Shown here: piece after piece, positions 1-11,730 of the stretch | How positions within the stretch are numbered: position 1 is the stretch's first letter | Layout: the number at the start of each line of letters is the position of its first letter | From: Tupaia tana | Lineage: Eukaryota; Chordata; Mammalia; Scandentia; Tupaiidae | Reading direction: 5' to 3' | DNA: 64,000 nt | Assembly (NCBI GenBank): GCA_026018925.1 | Contig: JAKSZU010000005.1 | Coordinates: forward strand, 87,995,386-88,059,385 | Position numbers and translations under genes: made by a program | The notes under the pieces: generated by a model | What the model saw: the letters and a program-made list of their open reading frames with translations, nothing else | What the model was told of the DNA's origin: nothing | Databases searched by the model: none

Positions 1-417
1 ATTAGATCAGAAGAAATCCTATTTGTAATAAGAATCTTACTGATTCTATGATCAATATTTATTTTCTAGCAGATTCCAGTAATAAGGCAGAGCTATTTTT
101 TAAAATTGGAGGAAAAGAGGTTGGCTTTTCTCCAATACTCTGGAAGTCTTTTTAGTGATTCTCCAATTAAAGCTTTACAGTGGCTCTCTACAGCATTCAG
201 TTTGTCAAGGATACATAGATTATATTTGGATCTGCTTGATTATGAGGCAAAAATAGCAGGGTAGAATTTATAGTAGCCTAAAATTGCTGCAGAGCTTTCT
301 CTTATTCTAACCCCTACTTAAAATGGCAACTGAGTGGCTAACTCATTAATGAGACAAAGGAACAAACTCATGCATAATTTTGATTGCCTCTAAAACTTAA
401 AAAAAAAATGTTTCCTT
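1..417. other. Unassigned AT-rich sequence
   Basis: No recognisable repeat, RNA gene or credible coding frame. It leads directly into the target-site duplication of the first SINE. Confidence 0.4.
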
Positions 418-435
418 AGGAATCATTTGACTTCT

Positions 436-692
436 GGGACCAGCAGTTGGCATAATGGCTATGTCGCTGGACTCCCATGTAACTTACTGCGGTTCAAATC
501 CCAGACCGAGTGGCTTAAACTCATGTTGGTGCATGTGTGTGCGTGTCCAAGATCGCAAGAGAATGGAGAGGAAGGGATTGTGGCATGGCCATCCCCCCTG
601 GGGGATGATTTCTCGCCTCTGTCTCTCTGTCGCTCTCTGTTTTTCTGGTGAGCGCACTCTCCCTATAGCAAAAACCTCTCCAAAAAAAAAAG
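436..692 (+). mobile_element. tRNA-derived SINE, family A long form
   Basis: The copy runs from GGGACCAGCAGTTGGCATAATGG to CCCTATAGCAAAAACCTCTCC plus an A tail. It is flanked by a perfect 18-bp target-site duplication, AGGAATCATTTGACTTCT, at 418-435 and 693-710, so the insertion boundaries are certain. The B box reads GGTTCAAATCC. Confidence 0.93.
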
Positions 693-710
693 AGGAATCA
701 TTTGACTTCT

Positions 711-1345
711 TAAGTCACATGCACTGCTTTTCACTTTAGAGGGTCGTCTCTCCTGTCCAGGCTAAGATAAGTAATCAGAAATTTTACCTTTTACCTATTA
801 TCTAACATACGTATGTCATATTAACGTATAGTGCAGATTTGTTAATTATTTTTTTTTCTTATTCAGTCCAGTCAGCATAAAGTCATGAATTTAACTGACT
901 ACGGTATTTGTCTATGGGCTGCACCTAAGATTTTGATGAACTTAACTTGTAGTACTCAAAGTATCATCCCTAGTCTGGCACTGATTTAAACTTGTTCTCA
1001 ATGAGATAAGTACATAAATTGGATGTAAAGGTTCACTGATCTCATTATGGAGTGATATTAGTCCACAAACTGGATAGCAAATAGCACTGAAGTGATGGAT
1101 AAGACTAGAAGAACTTACATGGGCCTGAAGCAAGATCATGAAATTATACTATTGTCCCCGTGAGGTAATTTGTAAAATCTCCAGTGTTGCATATAATTCA
1201 GTATAAAGTGGAAGAATTTTCCATATCAATAGTTTCAAACCAGGTGTTGAGTGAAATTTGCCTCAGGAGAGATAATGTAACTGAAAAACCATTTGCAGTT
1301 GGATCTGCCATCCGATTAAGATTACTAGAAACTAAAATTTACTGA
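711..1345. other. Unassigned unique sequence
   Basis: AT-rich, with no recognised repeat family and no credible gene. The open frame on the minus strand at 942-1139 shows no family resemblance. Confidence 0.4.
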
Positions 1346-1361
1346 TAAAAAATCATTCATT

Positions 1362-1609
1362 TTTTTTTTTTTTAGATGTTTTTGCTATAGGGCGCGTGCG
1401 CTCGCCAGACAGACAGAGACAGAGAGACAGAAAGTGAGAAATGGGGGGATGGCCATGCCGCAATCCCTTCTCCTCCATTCTCCTCTCGGGATCTTGGGCA
1501 CGCACGCACACGCGCCCAGTGTGAGTTTAAGCCACCGGGTCCGGGACGCGAACCACGGTCGACTACGTGGGAGTCCAGTGACATAGCCATTACGCTAACT
1601 GCTGGTCCC
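1362..1609 (-). mobile_element. tRNA-derived SINE, family A long form
   Basis: Minus-strand copy: a T tract, then TTTTTGCTATAGGGCGCG, through to GCTAACTGCTGGTCCC. The host sequence AAAAATCATTCATTTTT occurs on both sides (about 1347-1364 and 1610-1626) as the target-site duplication. CpG sites are still frequent, so the insertion is fairly young. Confidence 0.93.
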
Positions 1610-1873
1610 AAAAATCATTCATTTTTTGAGTAAGGAAAACAGTCACATTAAAAGGCAATGTTATAGGAATCCTCATGTGTGCATTTTCTGAGTGTTTTAT
1701 CATGGCATTAAGTCCTTCAGGTGCTTGGTGTAAGTGCCGTTATATGTGTGTGCTCATTATCTTTATAAAAGTAATGTATAGTACACTTTATACTATAATG
1801 ACTAAGATAAACAGTTAACTTAGTAAGCATATCTGGATTTGTATGAGTGAAATGATCTTAAGAATTACATCTG

Positions 1874-2120
1874 GGGGGTCAGTCGGTGGCATGTTGGTTG
1901 GGATGGTTATAAGCCACATGGCCAACTACACAGTTAAAGTCCTGGACCCAGTGGCTTAAGGAACTACTAGGTGGTATGTGTGTGTGTCCAAAATACTGAG
2001 AGGAGGATGGAAGAGAAGGGATTGTGGTGTGTGACAATCTTTCTTAGGAGATACTCTCCTTCTTCTCTCTCTCTCTCACTTGCACATGCCCTATAGCCAA
2101 AAAAAGTAAATAAATAAAAG
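1874..2120 (+). mobile_element. tRNA-derived SINE, divergent long form
   Basis: Recognisable by the head GGTCAGTCGGTGGCATGTTGG, the central GGACCCAGTGGCTTAAGG, the GAGAGGAGGATGGAAGAGAAGGGATTG block and a CCCTATAGCCAAAAA tail ending in TAAATAAATAAAA. No clear target-site duplication, so it is older than the CpG-rich copies. Confidence 0.8.
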
Positions 2121-2127
2121 AAATTAA

Positions 2128-2229
2128 GTCTGACCCAATCTAGGAGGCATAGTCCTCAGCATACCCTCTCCAAAAAAAGATGTGGACTGGGAGAAGTGGG
2201 TTGCATTATGATGAGACCCTGTCATGGGT

Positions 2230-2266
<37 letters not shown>

Positions 2267-2305
2267 CTCACAAGCACAGAGTCACTCTCTAGCATAAAAG
2301 TAATA
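2128..2305 (+). mobile_element. Probable truncated SINE fragment with CT repeat
   Basis: Body-like sequence with GGGAGAAGTGGGTTGC and a pure CT tract at about 2232-2262, ending CACAGAGTCACTCTCTAGCA. The order (body, pyrimidine tract, CTCTAGCA end) matches the 3' half of the local tRNA SINEs. The tRNA head is not recognisable. Confidence 0.45.
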
Positions 2306-3226
2306 ATTATATCTAGATAGAAAATATAAACCATATTTGGCCACAATATGAAAGAAATAAAAAGATATATCATAATCTATAGGTGTAGAAGCCACTGTTG
2401 GAATTTCAGAAGCTATAGATTATGTCTATTTCAATTAAACTTTTAAGAATTTATTAAATATTTATAAAAATAATCTGTAAACTCACTATTCCAGTGTGTG
2501 ATGGCTTTGTAGCAGAACTTTCTGTTCAGATTACCATAGTTCTTTGCAACATAACATTATAACAAAGTTAATGTCTATTCATTCTCAAAAGTTATGAATA
2601 CCTCTCATTTTCTACTATCCTGTCACCTTTATAAATGGCCTTGTTCCCTTTAGAGTTAAGCCTTGGAATCATAATTTAAAGCATAGATTTTTCAAAGTTG
2701 CAGGATCTTTCCATAGGAAATCTAGCTTCTCATTGAAGTAAAGAGTTTCAGAACTTTGAACAAACCATGCTCAATAAATTTCTTTGGGGGTTATTATTTT
2801 CATTATCATAATACGAATAAACTATTGTTTAACCTGGAGTTTTACAAATATGAATAATAATTTAGTATATTAGCCTATGTTTTTTTGCTAGTAACCCATC
2901 CATTGACCACAGCAAATGTTTTGGATCAAAGTATTTTGCTTACTACTTCTTGCTGCCTATTGTTGCATTTAAGCTTACTTTGTGTTTAAGTATTCTATTT
3001 TTTTTCTCTTTTTCTGGATATAACCATACTCATGGAAGTCATGTTACCCATAATAGTGATGCTATTTCCTCACATCATTTATGTATATTAACAACAGCAG
3101 AATTTATGATGGTGCTGCTTTTCTCATCAATATAGCTCAAGCTTTAATGAAATGAGTACACTCTTGACATCCTGGAGAATACACGAGGCAGTTGTCTTCC
3201 AGCAACGTCTGATAAATAAACTCCAG
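2306..3226. other. Unassigned AT-rich sequence
   Basis: No repeat family or coding signal recognised. The right edge is fixed by the target-site duplication of the L1 fragment that follows. Confidence 0.4.
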
Positions 3227-3436
3227 GGCCTGGGGAAGAACATTTGGAGGAGGGATACGAAGACAGCATTGTTGAGACAGGGAGGTAGTGTTGTTATATT
3301 TTGATCAACTCGACCGGAAGAAATGTTCATATATTGAAATGATAACCTTGTAAGCTAAATAATGTGATTGAATGTATTAAAAAATGTAAATAAAAATAAA
3401 TAAATAAATAAAAATAAAGATATTACAAAGAAACAA
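3227..3436 (+). mobile_element. 5'-truncated L1 3' UTR insertion
   Basis: About 210 bp ending in GTGATTGAATGTATTAAAAAATG followed by an A/TAAA-rich tail. The terminal motif matches the 3' end of the L1 at 36.8 kb (GGTGATTGAATGTATAAATAAC). A perfect 13-bp target-site duplication, AAATAAACTCCAG, sits at 3214-3226 and 3437-3449. It keeps only the 3' UTR, as is common for L1. Confidence 0.8.
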
Positions 3437-3449
3437 AAATAAACTCCAG

Positions 3450-3894
3450 AATTTCTCTCTCTTTAAATCTCTAGGTTTTCTCCTCTCCATAATTTCAGGA
3501 AATTTTTAGTATCTCAAGCTAATTGATTCTAAGCTATCACAATTTAAGATCGAGTTTCAATGTAAGTTTCAAACTGTGTGAGTCACCTCCAGCAATGCAA
3601 ATCAGCTCCTTAAATCCAAAATCATTAAATACACTTGGATCAATAAAGTCAAGCCATTCTAATGACATAGCACATTATTCTTTGACTATCATTTTTAGAA
3701 TCCATCATGTAATATTCCCCAGATCTCTGCTGATATGAATTGACTAAATGACTCCATTATTTGCACTAGTTCAGAACTTGGAGATTAGAAACCTGGACCA
3801 CACTGGACTCAACTCTGTCAAATAGGAAATGTGGATGGGAGGTCTTAGAAAAATATAACATCTTTTTTTTTTTTTTTTTGGTAAAAAATCAAAT
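3450..3894. other. Unassigned sequence with a short poly(T)
   Basis: Contains a T tract at about 3863-3880 and otherwise no recognised element. Open frames here are short and unremarkable. Confidence 0.35.
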
Positions 3895-3895
3895 T

Positions 3896-4133
3896 GAGGG
3901 ATCCAGAAGATGGTACGGTGATTAAGATAATAAGATCCCCCAGTCCTGGACCCAGTAGCTTGAAAAATATTAGACATGCATGTTTGTGCTCAAAATCCTG
4001 AGAGGAGAATGGAGGAGATGGGATTGTGGCACGGCTATCTCCTTGGGGGAGGAGGTTTCTCACTTTCCTCTCTGTATCTCTTCATCTCTGGTAAGCACAC
4101 TCACCCTTGAGGAAAAAAAAAAAAAAAAAAAAA
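3896..4133 (+). mobile_element. tRNA-derived SINE, divergent long form
   Basis: Head GGGATCCAGAAGATGGTACGGTGATTAAG, then CCTGGACCCAGTAGCTTGAAAAAT, the GAGAGGAGAATGGAGGAGATGGGATTGTGGC block, a TTTCTCACTTTCC region and an A tail of about 20 at 4111-4132. Confidence 0.82.
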
Positions 4134-4229
4134 CTATAAAAGAAAAAATCAAACTGGAGAACATTTTGCTATTAAGTATTTTTTTTTTTGCCTTTACTTC
4201 TCTTTTTTTCTGATACTGCATTCCCGTAG

Positions 4230-6490
4230 CTCTCTGAGAGCTTGTTCATTATTCTGATTACTTTTTGTTTTCTTTCTTATCTTCTGATTGGCTATTTTTA
4301 TTAATGCATCATTAACTTAGCTCATTATTCTGCCATTACTCAAATCTCATGTTGAGTTTGTATAGTAATTTTTTCCATGAATTTTATTATAATTTAAAAA
4401 TCAACATTTCTATTTGGCGATTTAAAAAATTGTCTCTATTGAAATTCTATTCTTGTTGATCATTGTTGTAATTTAATTTTATATTCTAAGCATTATTTTC
4501 TTGAGCTCTGTGAATATATTTATAGTAAGTGCTGTGAAATCTTTGATTGCTAAGTTTAACCTTTGGGCCCTACAGAGGCAGTTTTACTGATTGCTTTTAT
4601 TACTTTAGATGGGCATCTTTCAGGTTTCTTTGCCTGTCTTGTGATTTTGCTATTGTTGTTAGAAAATTGTTTTAGATAAAATATTGAAACAGTTCTGAAT
4701 TATGATAGCATAGAGAGTTGTTGGTATCTGTCTGTTCATGTATTCAGTGACATGTATGGACTAACGAAGTAGTGTCTGTCTCTCCTGCAGTGTGAGGCCC
4801 GTGATGTTGCTGCTTGCCCTTCTTTTACACTCCTCAGACAGCATAATTTGGTGATTAGCTAAAGATTGGTCAGATATTGTACTTGAGCATATTAAACCAG
4901 TAAAACTATTCTTTGTGGGTGCTATTGTGGTGTGGTTTGGGCAACACATTGAAAAGTCAGGCAGTTTACAAGTCTTCATAGCTTTAATTCTGTTCAAGCA
5001 AGGCCTCATATTCAAACTGGGACTTTAGATAGTTGGAGGCCTCTCTGGTTACTGCTGAGCTCCTGTGTCCTACTTCTAATACATGCTCAAACTTTTAGAG
5101 TTCTATCAGTACATGGAGTTTCTTGAGGTCCAATATATCTTACTCGTTTTTCAGATTTTCTGTTCTGTTTTTCGATTGCCAGAATGTGTGTTTTAACATC
5201 AAACATACTCGACTTAAATGAAGATCACAACTTTAAACAGCTGAGATGTTGGTCTTCCCTGATGCTTTCACTGGGATTGCTGGGTATTCACAATTCCTTG
5301 TCCTGGCAATTTTTCCTTTTCTTCTCTTAGCTAGGCCAGCTCCTGCAGTAGCTGAACTCAAGGCACCATGAACCAGCTGTCGTGTAACTACTCTGCTGTG
5401 GAGCTTGGTGGGGGATAACAGCAGATTAAAACTAAAATTCCACGGAATTTCACTGAGGTTTAGTAGTGCTCCTTGGATGATTGTTGATAAATTTGATGTA
5501 TGTCTTTTTTTCTATTGGTAGATTCGTGGAATGATCATTCTAAATGTTTATCTCCAGTTTTCTGTTCCTTCTCAGGGAGAAGATGTGCTGTCATCCCGGA
5601 AGTTCCATTCTTTTGGTGGATGTGGATGTTTAACCGCACATAATACAGATTTAGAAATCTGACTTAGTTCTTTTGCACAGCTTCTATGTTCCTACTCACC
5701 ATTATTTTAATTCCTTAAAAATTTTTTTATCATTATTATTATTATTTTAAATTTGCTTCAGGGCACATGAGGTCACTAGAAAAAGACAGGGGGTAGGAGG
5801 TGAGAAAGCAAGCTGCAGGTCCAGTACCTGAAACACAGTTGTCCATGTGGGAGTCCAGCACCCCAACCATCATGCCACCTGCTGGCCTTCAACTCATCAT
5901 TTTGACATAAATGATATAGCTATCATAAGTATTTTGACATTCTTCTGTGCTATTAATTTAAATGGGGGTATAAATTGATTGATCACATTCCTCCTGATCA
6001 GTGTTATCTTTTTCTACTTCTCTTTATGTTTTATTTGTTTGTTTGTTTTTTGATGCCAAAAATTATGAACATTACCGTTCTGCGTGCAGGGTAGTTTTAA
6101 TCTTATGAATATTCTTGAACATTTTTTTATGGGATGTAGAAAGTTACCAAGAAAAATTTTGATACTTTTAGGTGTTGCCTTTAATATTTGTTGATTATGA
6201 CTAGAGTCGTGTCCAGGGACTAATTTCTCACTTTGAATTAAGTTAGCTCTTTTTTCACCACTGTATCCACTACTTCTTGAATCAGAGCTTATTTATAGCT
6301 CTGTTTGAGTCCAGACACAGATTCTGTGTTTGTTCTCTTAATACTCCGTCTTTCTGCCCTGGTCTCTCCAAACTCTCGGCTTTCTCTCATGTCCACCAAG
6401 AATTGCATAAATTTACCACCCTGAGCTATAGGATAGAAACTCTCAGTGCAGTTAGCTGGTACAAACACATGGCTCAGCTGATGTGATTCC
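4230..6490 (-). mobile_element. Antisense L1 5' region (5' UTR/ORF1 side), old subfamily
   Basis: On the plus strand this reads as the reverse of an old mammalian L1 5' region. Stretches such as TTTCTTTGCCTGTCTTGTGATTTTG at 4629-4653 and the AACATTTTTTTATGGGATG block near 6120, followed by GACTAATTTCTCAC, match remembered L1M 5' sequence in order. It is interrupted by a short SINE at 5713-5887. No intact frame survives. The assignment is from memory and boundaries are approximate. Confidence 0.5.
5713..5887 (-). mobile_element. tRNA-derived SINE, short form
   Basis: Minus-strand copy with an ATT-rich tail at the left, then AGGTGAGAAAGCAAGCTGCAGGTCC, then the tRNA head ending CACCTGCTGGCC. 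The long-form middle is absent: GAAAGCAAGC joins directly to the tRNA-derived GCAGGTCC. Confidence 0.8.
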
Positions 6491-6509
6491 CATTTCTTTG
6501 TTGGTTTGT

Positions 6510-6754
6510 TTTTTTTTGAGACTTTTTGCCTTAGGGTGCATGTGCTCACTTGTTAGAGAGAGAGAGAGAGAGAGTTTGAAATCACCTCCTTGGAGGGAAG
6601 GTCACACGACTGTCTCTTCTTCATTCTCCTGGGATCTTGGGCACACATGCACATGTGCCCAGGGTGATTTCCAAGCCACCACGTCTGGGACTTGAAGCAT
6701 GGTCTGCCATGTGGGAGTCCATCAATGTAACTGCCGCACCATCTTCTGGCCCCA
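6510..6754 (-). mobile_element. tRNA-derived SINE, long form, with GA repeat
   Basis: Minus-strand copy: T tract, TTTTTGCCTTAGGGTGCATG, a GA dinucleotide run at 6556-6574, CTTCATTCTCCTGGGATCTTGGGC and the head ending ACCATCTTCTGGCCCC. The head and body are complete, but no target-site duplication was seen. Confidence 0.85.
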
Positions 6755-7973
6755 ATGTTTCCCATTTTTAAGGATCACTAGCCTACATAGTCTCTGTCCA
6801 GTGTTATGAAAACTATTACTTTATTTATTTATTTTTTATTTATGGTTATATCTAGAAGGAGATAAAAGTTCCTTTCATCATGTTTTCAAATTCAAATAAC
6901 TTTTTACTAAGTAAATTAATTTTTGATTGTTAAGGAATCTAGTGAATACACATATAAGCAAATAATAATGAAATCATGGCAGTTAAAATAAGTTTGAGTT
7001 CTCGTGCTTTTAAATTATCAGATAAAGACATTAAATTTTTAGATACACAAGTGTTTAGGTAACTTATCTATTGGGCACAGTGTATAGGGCCCATAGTAAT
7101 TTTCATTTCTCACAAAAATGTTTTGATTTCTCATAAAGTCAGAAGATAAAAATAAATTTTAGGTTGAAAAAAGTCTGTTTGCCATGTTGATATATTTATC
7201 TTTATATCAGTAAAATATAAAATAAATAAGTAAATAGACAAAAAATTAATAATTTTAATGGAAATAGGGAATTACAAAGATAAAAATGTCCGGGACCCAC
7301 AAATGTCATAGTGCAAACTCATATTAACTTCTCACTCTTCCCAAGTGTTTATTGTAGACCTTTGTACCTGATTCACTGACTTACTTTGTACTCAGAGATA
7401 ACTTATCCCTTGCAATGATTTCAACAATCAAGTGAATAAACTATTCAGCATCCTGAGTTGAAAGTTTTAACACTAGTGATATTTCATGTCTGCGTACTTC
7501 ATGCACTTAATCTTATAGTCTTAACGATACCTTGCCATTACTCAAAACTGCCCCACTCTGTAGCAGTGGCTAGAAATTCCTCATCTTCAGACTATAATTT
7601 CTGGTTATTCCAGGAGTCTAATTTTGTTACTTATACTGTTCTTCAACCTCTAGTCTCCTGACGTTAGTCATTAATCTTTATTCAATCCTTTTATCTGTCT
7701 TTATTTCTTTCCTTAAACTATTTTCTTATGATGTTTTTACTCTGGTTCTGCCAATATGTGCAATTGCTATATCTAAACAAACCAAATCTGGATCATTGTA
7801 ATTATTCAATTACATTTCCTTTAAACTAAGACCTCTGACTGCTCTTAGGGAAAATACTTATATAGATTGGTGCCACTGTATGCACTATCCACCTCATTCT
7901 GTGAGATATAATCTCACTAGTACATATTTAAATCTTAGAGTAATAATCTCTTTTTGAAAACTTTCTAAAATTT
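6755..7973. other. Unassigned AT-rich sequence
   Basis: About 1.2 kb with no recognised repeat and no credible coding frame. Short TTTA runs near 6825-6845 are the only simple sequence. Confidence 0.4.
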
Positions 7974-8208
7974 GGGCCAGCAGGTGGTTTAATGGTTAAG
8001 GCACTGCATTTCCAAATGGCCAACACTGGTTTGAGTCCTGAACCTGGCAGGCTGAAAAATCACTCTGGGTGTAAGTGTATGTGTGCCCAAAATCTGAGTA
8101 GGAGAATGGATGTGGCATGGCCATGCCCCGTAGGGGGTGGTTTCTCACTTCCCCTCTCTGTCTCTCTCTGGAAAATGCACACACCCTATTGCAAAAACCT
8201 TAAAAAAA
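7974..8208 (+). mobile_element. tRNA-derived SINE, divergent long form
   Basis: Starts GGGCCAGCAGGTGGTTTAATGGTTAAGG, has B box GGTTTGAGTCC, and ends CCCTATTGCAAAAACCTTAAAAAAAG. The GGCCAGCAGGTGG head differs from the young GGGACCAGCAGTTAGCG head and marks an older subfamily. Confidence 0.85.
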
Positions 8209-8489
8209 GTTGCCTACAATTTATTTCTCTATTTTCTTCTCATGATTATTCCATCAGGTATCAGAAATTATTTTAAATTGCAAGAGTCCAACTGTACCAT
8301 AAAATTTTCACATTCAGCAGATGACCATGGTGATTCAAACTATCAACCAGGAAGCTGTTCAGTTTCTTGATCCATATCTGCAATCATAATAGCATTCATA
8401 TAGCATTTTCTTTCCTTTCCCAAAATAGAAGTATTATTGTTCAATGAGACTAGTGCCTACATGGGTGAATTTAATCAAGTTTTCATTTT

Positions 8490-8738
8490 GTTTGGTTTTT
8501 AATTTCTGCTAGACAGTGCATGCACTTGCTGGAGAGAAAGAGAGTGAAAGAGAGAAAACATTCCCTCTGAGGGATGGTCATGCTTCAATCTCTTCTCTTC
8601 TATTTCTCTTTTTGGAATTTTGGGCATGCAGTCAAACATGTCTGGCCTGTTTTTAAACCTGCTGGGTGGGGAGGCGAACTGTACAGTCAGTTTTCGGGGA
8701 TCCAGCCACCGTAACCACCATGCCGCCGGCTGGCCTTT
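8490..8738 (-). mobile_element. tRNA-derived SINE, long form
   Basis: Minus-strand copy from CTGCTAGACAGTGCATGCACTTGCTGG to CCATGCCGCCGGCTGGCC. Contains the reverse of the GGGATTG and TCTTCTC blocks in the expected order. Confidence 0.82.
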
Positions 8739-9318
8739 AATCAGATTATAAAGAACAAATTACAGAAACATTTGTGAAATATTTAAGACTGTACAAATTA
8801 TTGAGGATCTTGCTAAGACTTCTGATCCATATAGGATGGGACCTCAGATTATGGATATCTAATGAGTTCCAAAAATGATGCTAATGTTTCTGACCCAAGA
8901 GCAAGGTCTATGTGAAAATAACACATCTTACCCAATCAATTACCCTTTATCCTTAACTTCTTTTATTTTCCTACCTTAATTTTGCATGTGAATTTAAACT
9001 CATATTGTCATCTTACACCTTAGAAAATCATTCCTTGGCTTCATGACATCTCTACTTAATTGTAATCCATTTCATCCCTTCCTGTGCAAAGTTAATATAA
9101 ATGTGATTTAAATTTACCCTCAAATTCCTTTATTGTTTATTATATGCAGATGTTATTGGAGTCTAGTTTCCATCTGCATAATTTCGCTAGAATTGGTCTC
9201 AACATATTTACCAAAGTAAATAAAAAATATTAACCCAGTGGATATTTCCATCCGGTTTCTTATTTTTATTGTCTATAATAATACTGTCACCCACTTTTTC
9301 TTTCTGGATATTATGCAT
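8739..9318. other. Unassigned sequence
   Basis: No recognised repeat or credible gene. The right end carries the target-site duplication of the next SINE. Confidence 0.35.
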
Positions 9319-9332
9319 ATATCCTCTCCTAT

Positions 9333-9599
9333 TTTTTTTTTTTTTTTGAGAGGTTTTCGCTATAGGGCGCATGCGTTCGCCAGACAGACAGAGAGAGACA
9401 TAGAGACAGAAAGCGAGAAATCATCCCCCAGGGGGGATGGCCACGCCACAATCCCTTCTCCTCCATTCGCCTCTCGGGATCTTGGGCACGCACGCACACG
9501 CGCCCGGCATGAGTTTTAAGCCACCGGGTCCGGGACGCGAACCGCGGTCAACTATGTGGGAGTCCAGCGACGCAGCCTTTACGCTAACTGCTGGTTCCG
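9333..9599 (-). mobile_element. tRNA-derived SINE, family A long form, young
   Basis: Nearly consensus and CpG-rich: GAGGTTTTCGCTATAGGGCGC through CCGGGTCCGGGACGCGAACCGCGG to GCTAACTGCTGGTTCC. A direct repeat, ATATCCTCTC, lies at 9319-9328 and 9600-9609. Its TCTCTATGTCTC, TATAGCGAAAA and GGAACCAGC variants group it with the copies at 27.1, 53.9 and 63.5 kb. Confidence 0.92.
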
Positions 9600-9684
9600 A
9601 TATCCTCTCTTTTGAAAACACTATAATACTCTTTCTCTTTTACGTATTTCTCTTCTGCTGATTTTCTCATTTTTAGCCCTTAAT

Positions 9685-9745
9685 TCTCTCTCACTGTCTC
9701 TCTCTCGCTCTCGCTCTCTCTCTTTCTCTCTCTCTGTCTCTTATT
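9685..9745. repeat. TC-rich simple repeat
   Basis: Degenerate CTCTCT/GTCTCT microsatellite between unassigned sequence and the L2 region. Confidence 0.8.
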
Positions 9746-10199
9746 TCTAGGTGACTAGGTGATAGACCAATAAATTTTACAATTATAAATTTTATATTGA
9801 CTTTTCCCATATTCTTACCTGTAGTCAGTACGTATTTTCCCTACTCTAAAGTTGTACATTGAACTGTCTACTCAAGAAAGACATTTAGGCAGTACTAGAG
9901 AAACTCTAACTTAACAAATCCAAAACCAATCTTATTCTTATCCCATTTTATCTTCCCTGCTTTTTTACTTTTTTTTCTTCCTTTCTCAAAGAATGCCTAT
10001 TTCATCCACAGTCAGACAAACTGGAATCTTAAAGCTCACCAACCACAAACCACAACTCCCTCTATCATCACACAGAAAACCCATAAGTTATCAAATCCCA
10101 TTAATTCTCCCCCTAATTATTTTTAAATGCCTCTAAGTCTCTGCATACCACCTGCCATTTATTCATTTGGATACCATTACCATTTTTCACTTGGGTTTG

Positions 10200-10690
10200 C
10201 ACAACCATTCCAAACTCTTCTTACTGCTGCTTTCCTTTTCTTCTAATATATATATTTCTTAGTGAAGACATAAAAATGGTTCTAAAATGCAAATATTTCC
10301 ACTCCACTTGTCTATCTAATGGTATTTAAGAGCTTCCATTATCCTCAGGAAAAAGTCCAAACATTTAGTATGCCATATATATATAAGCGTTCCTTTATAA
10401 ACTTACCCATGCTTATCTTTCCAGTCTTTTATAGACCGCTATTACTTTGTGCTAAAATTATAGTGACTTCATTCCTACTCCCCAAATGTGCCATTCTTTA
10501 TCATCCTTTCTCTTGATTATACATGCAACTCTCTCTACCAATAACTTTCTTTCATTCTTTTATTTCTATCACAATTCCTTTCAACCTCAAGAGCCTCTGA
10601 AATACTTACGCACATAATGTTTTTTGCTAATACTGCTCTGTTCCTCTGCACTCCAAAGACTACACCTATTAAGACTCAGTTTCAGTGGCA
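10200..10690 (+). mobile_element. L2 LINE fragment
   Basis: Degenerate but collinear match to the remembered 3' region of mammalian L2: CTTCTTACTGCTGC, then TCCTCAGGAAAAAGTCCAAAC and AGTATGCC, TATCTTTCCAG, a CACTTGC-like stretch, TTCCTCTGCACTCC and ATTAAGACTCAGTTTCA. The heavy divergence is normal for this ancient family. No coding capacity remains. Confidence 0.6.
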
Positions 10691-10752
10691 AGCTGCTAAT
10701 ACACTGTGTTCCACAGGCTAGGACCACACAGAAGGTCTGGGTTCAACATAAA

Positions 10753-10930
10753 TGCCAGGCACAGTGATGTGTTCCTCTAGTCTCAGCAACTGGAGAGGTA
10801 GAAGCAGGAAGATCAGGAGCTTGAGGCAGGCCTGGACAACATAACAAGATCCTGTCTAAAAAAAACAGCTGGATGTAATGATACACACTTATTTTCCCAA
10901 CTGAGAATTGCAACATAACAAGACCCTGTC
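10753..10930 (+). mobile_element. 7SL RNA-derived SINE (Alu/FLAM-like), apparently dimeric
   Basis: The left unit, 10753-10857, follows 7SL/FLAM order: GCCAGGCACAGTGATG, CTAGTCTCAGCAACTGGAGAGG, CAGGAAGATCAGGAGCTTGAGG, GCCTGGACAACATAACAAGA, CCTGTCT. An A stretch at 10858-10866 is followed by a shorter second unit that repeats the GCTGGATGTAATGATACAC start and the CAACATAACAAGACCCTGTCT end but has lost the middle. The head-A-rich-head layout resembles dimeric Alu, but an independent dimer or two monomers is equally possible. Confidence 0.75.
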
Positions 10931-11014
10931 TTTCCAAACAAAACAAAAACAGAGAAAAATATACGTAGTAATATTATTTGTTTTACCTGTTTGTAGCTCT
11001 TCTATAAGCTTTTT

Positions 11015-11269
11015 TATTTTTTAAGAGGTTTTTGCTATAGGGCGCGTGCGCTCGCCAGAAAGACAGAGACAGAGAGATAGAAAGCAAGAAATCACTTCCC
11101 AGGGGATATGGCCACACCGCAATCCCTTCTCCTCCATATTCCTCTCAGGATCCTGGGCATGCACGCACACGCACCTGGTGTGAGTTTAAACCACTGGGTC
11201 CAGGACTCGAACTGCAGTTGACCACATGGGAGTTCAGCGACATAGCCATTATGCTAACTGCTGGTCTCC
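11015..11269 (-). mobile_element. tRNA-derived SINE, family A long form
   Basis: Minus-strand copy, AAGAGGTTTTTGCTATAGGGCGCG to GCTAACTGCTGGTCTCC. A 14-bp target-site duplication, AGCTCTTCTATAAG, lies at 10995-11008 and 11270-11283, with a T-rich poly(A) complement just inside the left copy. Confidence 0.93.
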
Positions 11270-11446
11270 AGCTCTTCTATAAGTTTTTTGAGGATAGAGA
11301 ATATTATCCATCATTCTAATCACAAGTAGCATAAAACTAAACCCATAATAAGCATATCAAATGATTTTTTTTAAAGGAAGGATGTCCTTCAGCAAATTAT
11401 TATCTCTAATGAATATTTAGTGGTTTTTGTAAGAGTCATTGTGCCT

Positions 11447-11719
11447 GGGATCAGCAGATGGGATAATGCTTTTGTCACTGGACTCCCATGTAGTCAACAC
11501 AGTTCGAATCCCGGACATGATAGCTTGAAATTCATCTGAACGTTGTGCACACCTTCCCAAAATCCTGAGAGGAGACTGGGGCAGAAGGGATTGTGGTGTG
11601 GCCATCCCTTCTGGGGAGTGATTTCTCACTTTCTGTATCTGTGTCTCTCCTGTAAGCACACATTTTCTATAATCAAAAACAATCTCTCTCTCTCTCTCAA
11701 AAAAAAAAAAAAAAAAGAT
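11447..11719 (+). mobile_element. tRNA-derived SINE, family A long form
   Basis: GGGATCAGCAGATGGGATAATGC head, B box GTTCGAATCCC and a tail with a CT run and about 18 A residues. The 11-bp duplication TCATTGTGCCT lies at 11436-11446 and 11720-11730. Confidence 0.92.
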
Positions 11720-11730
11720 TCATTGTGCCT

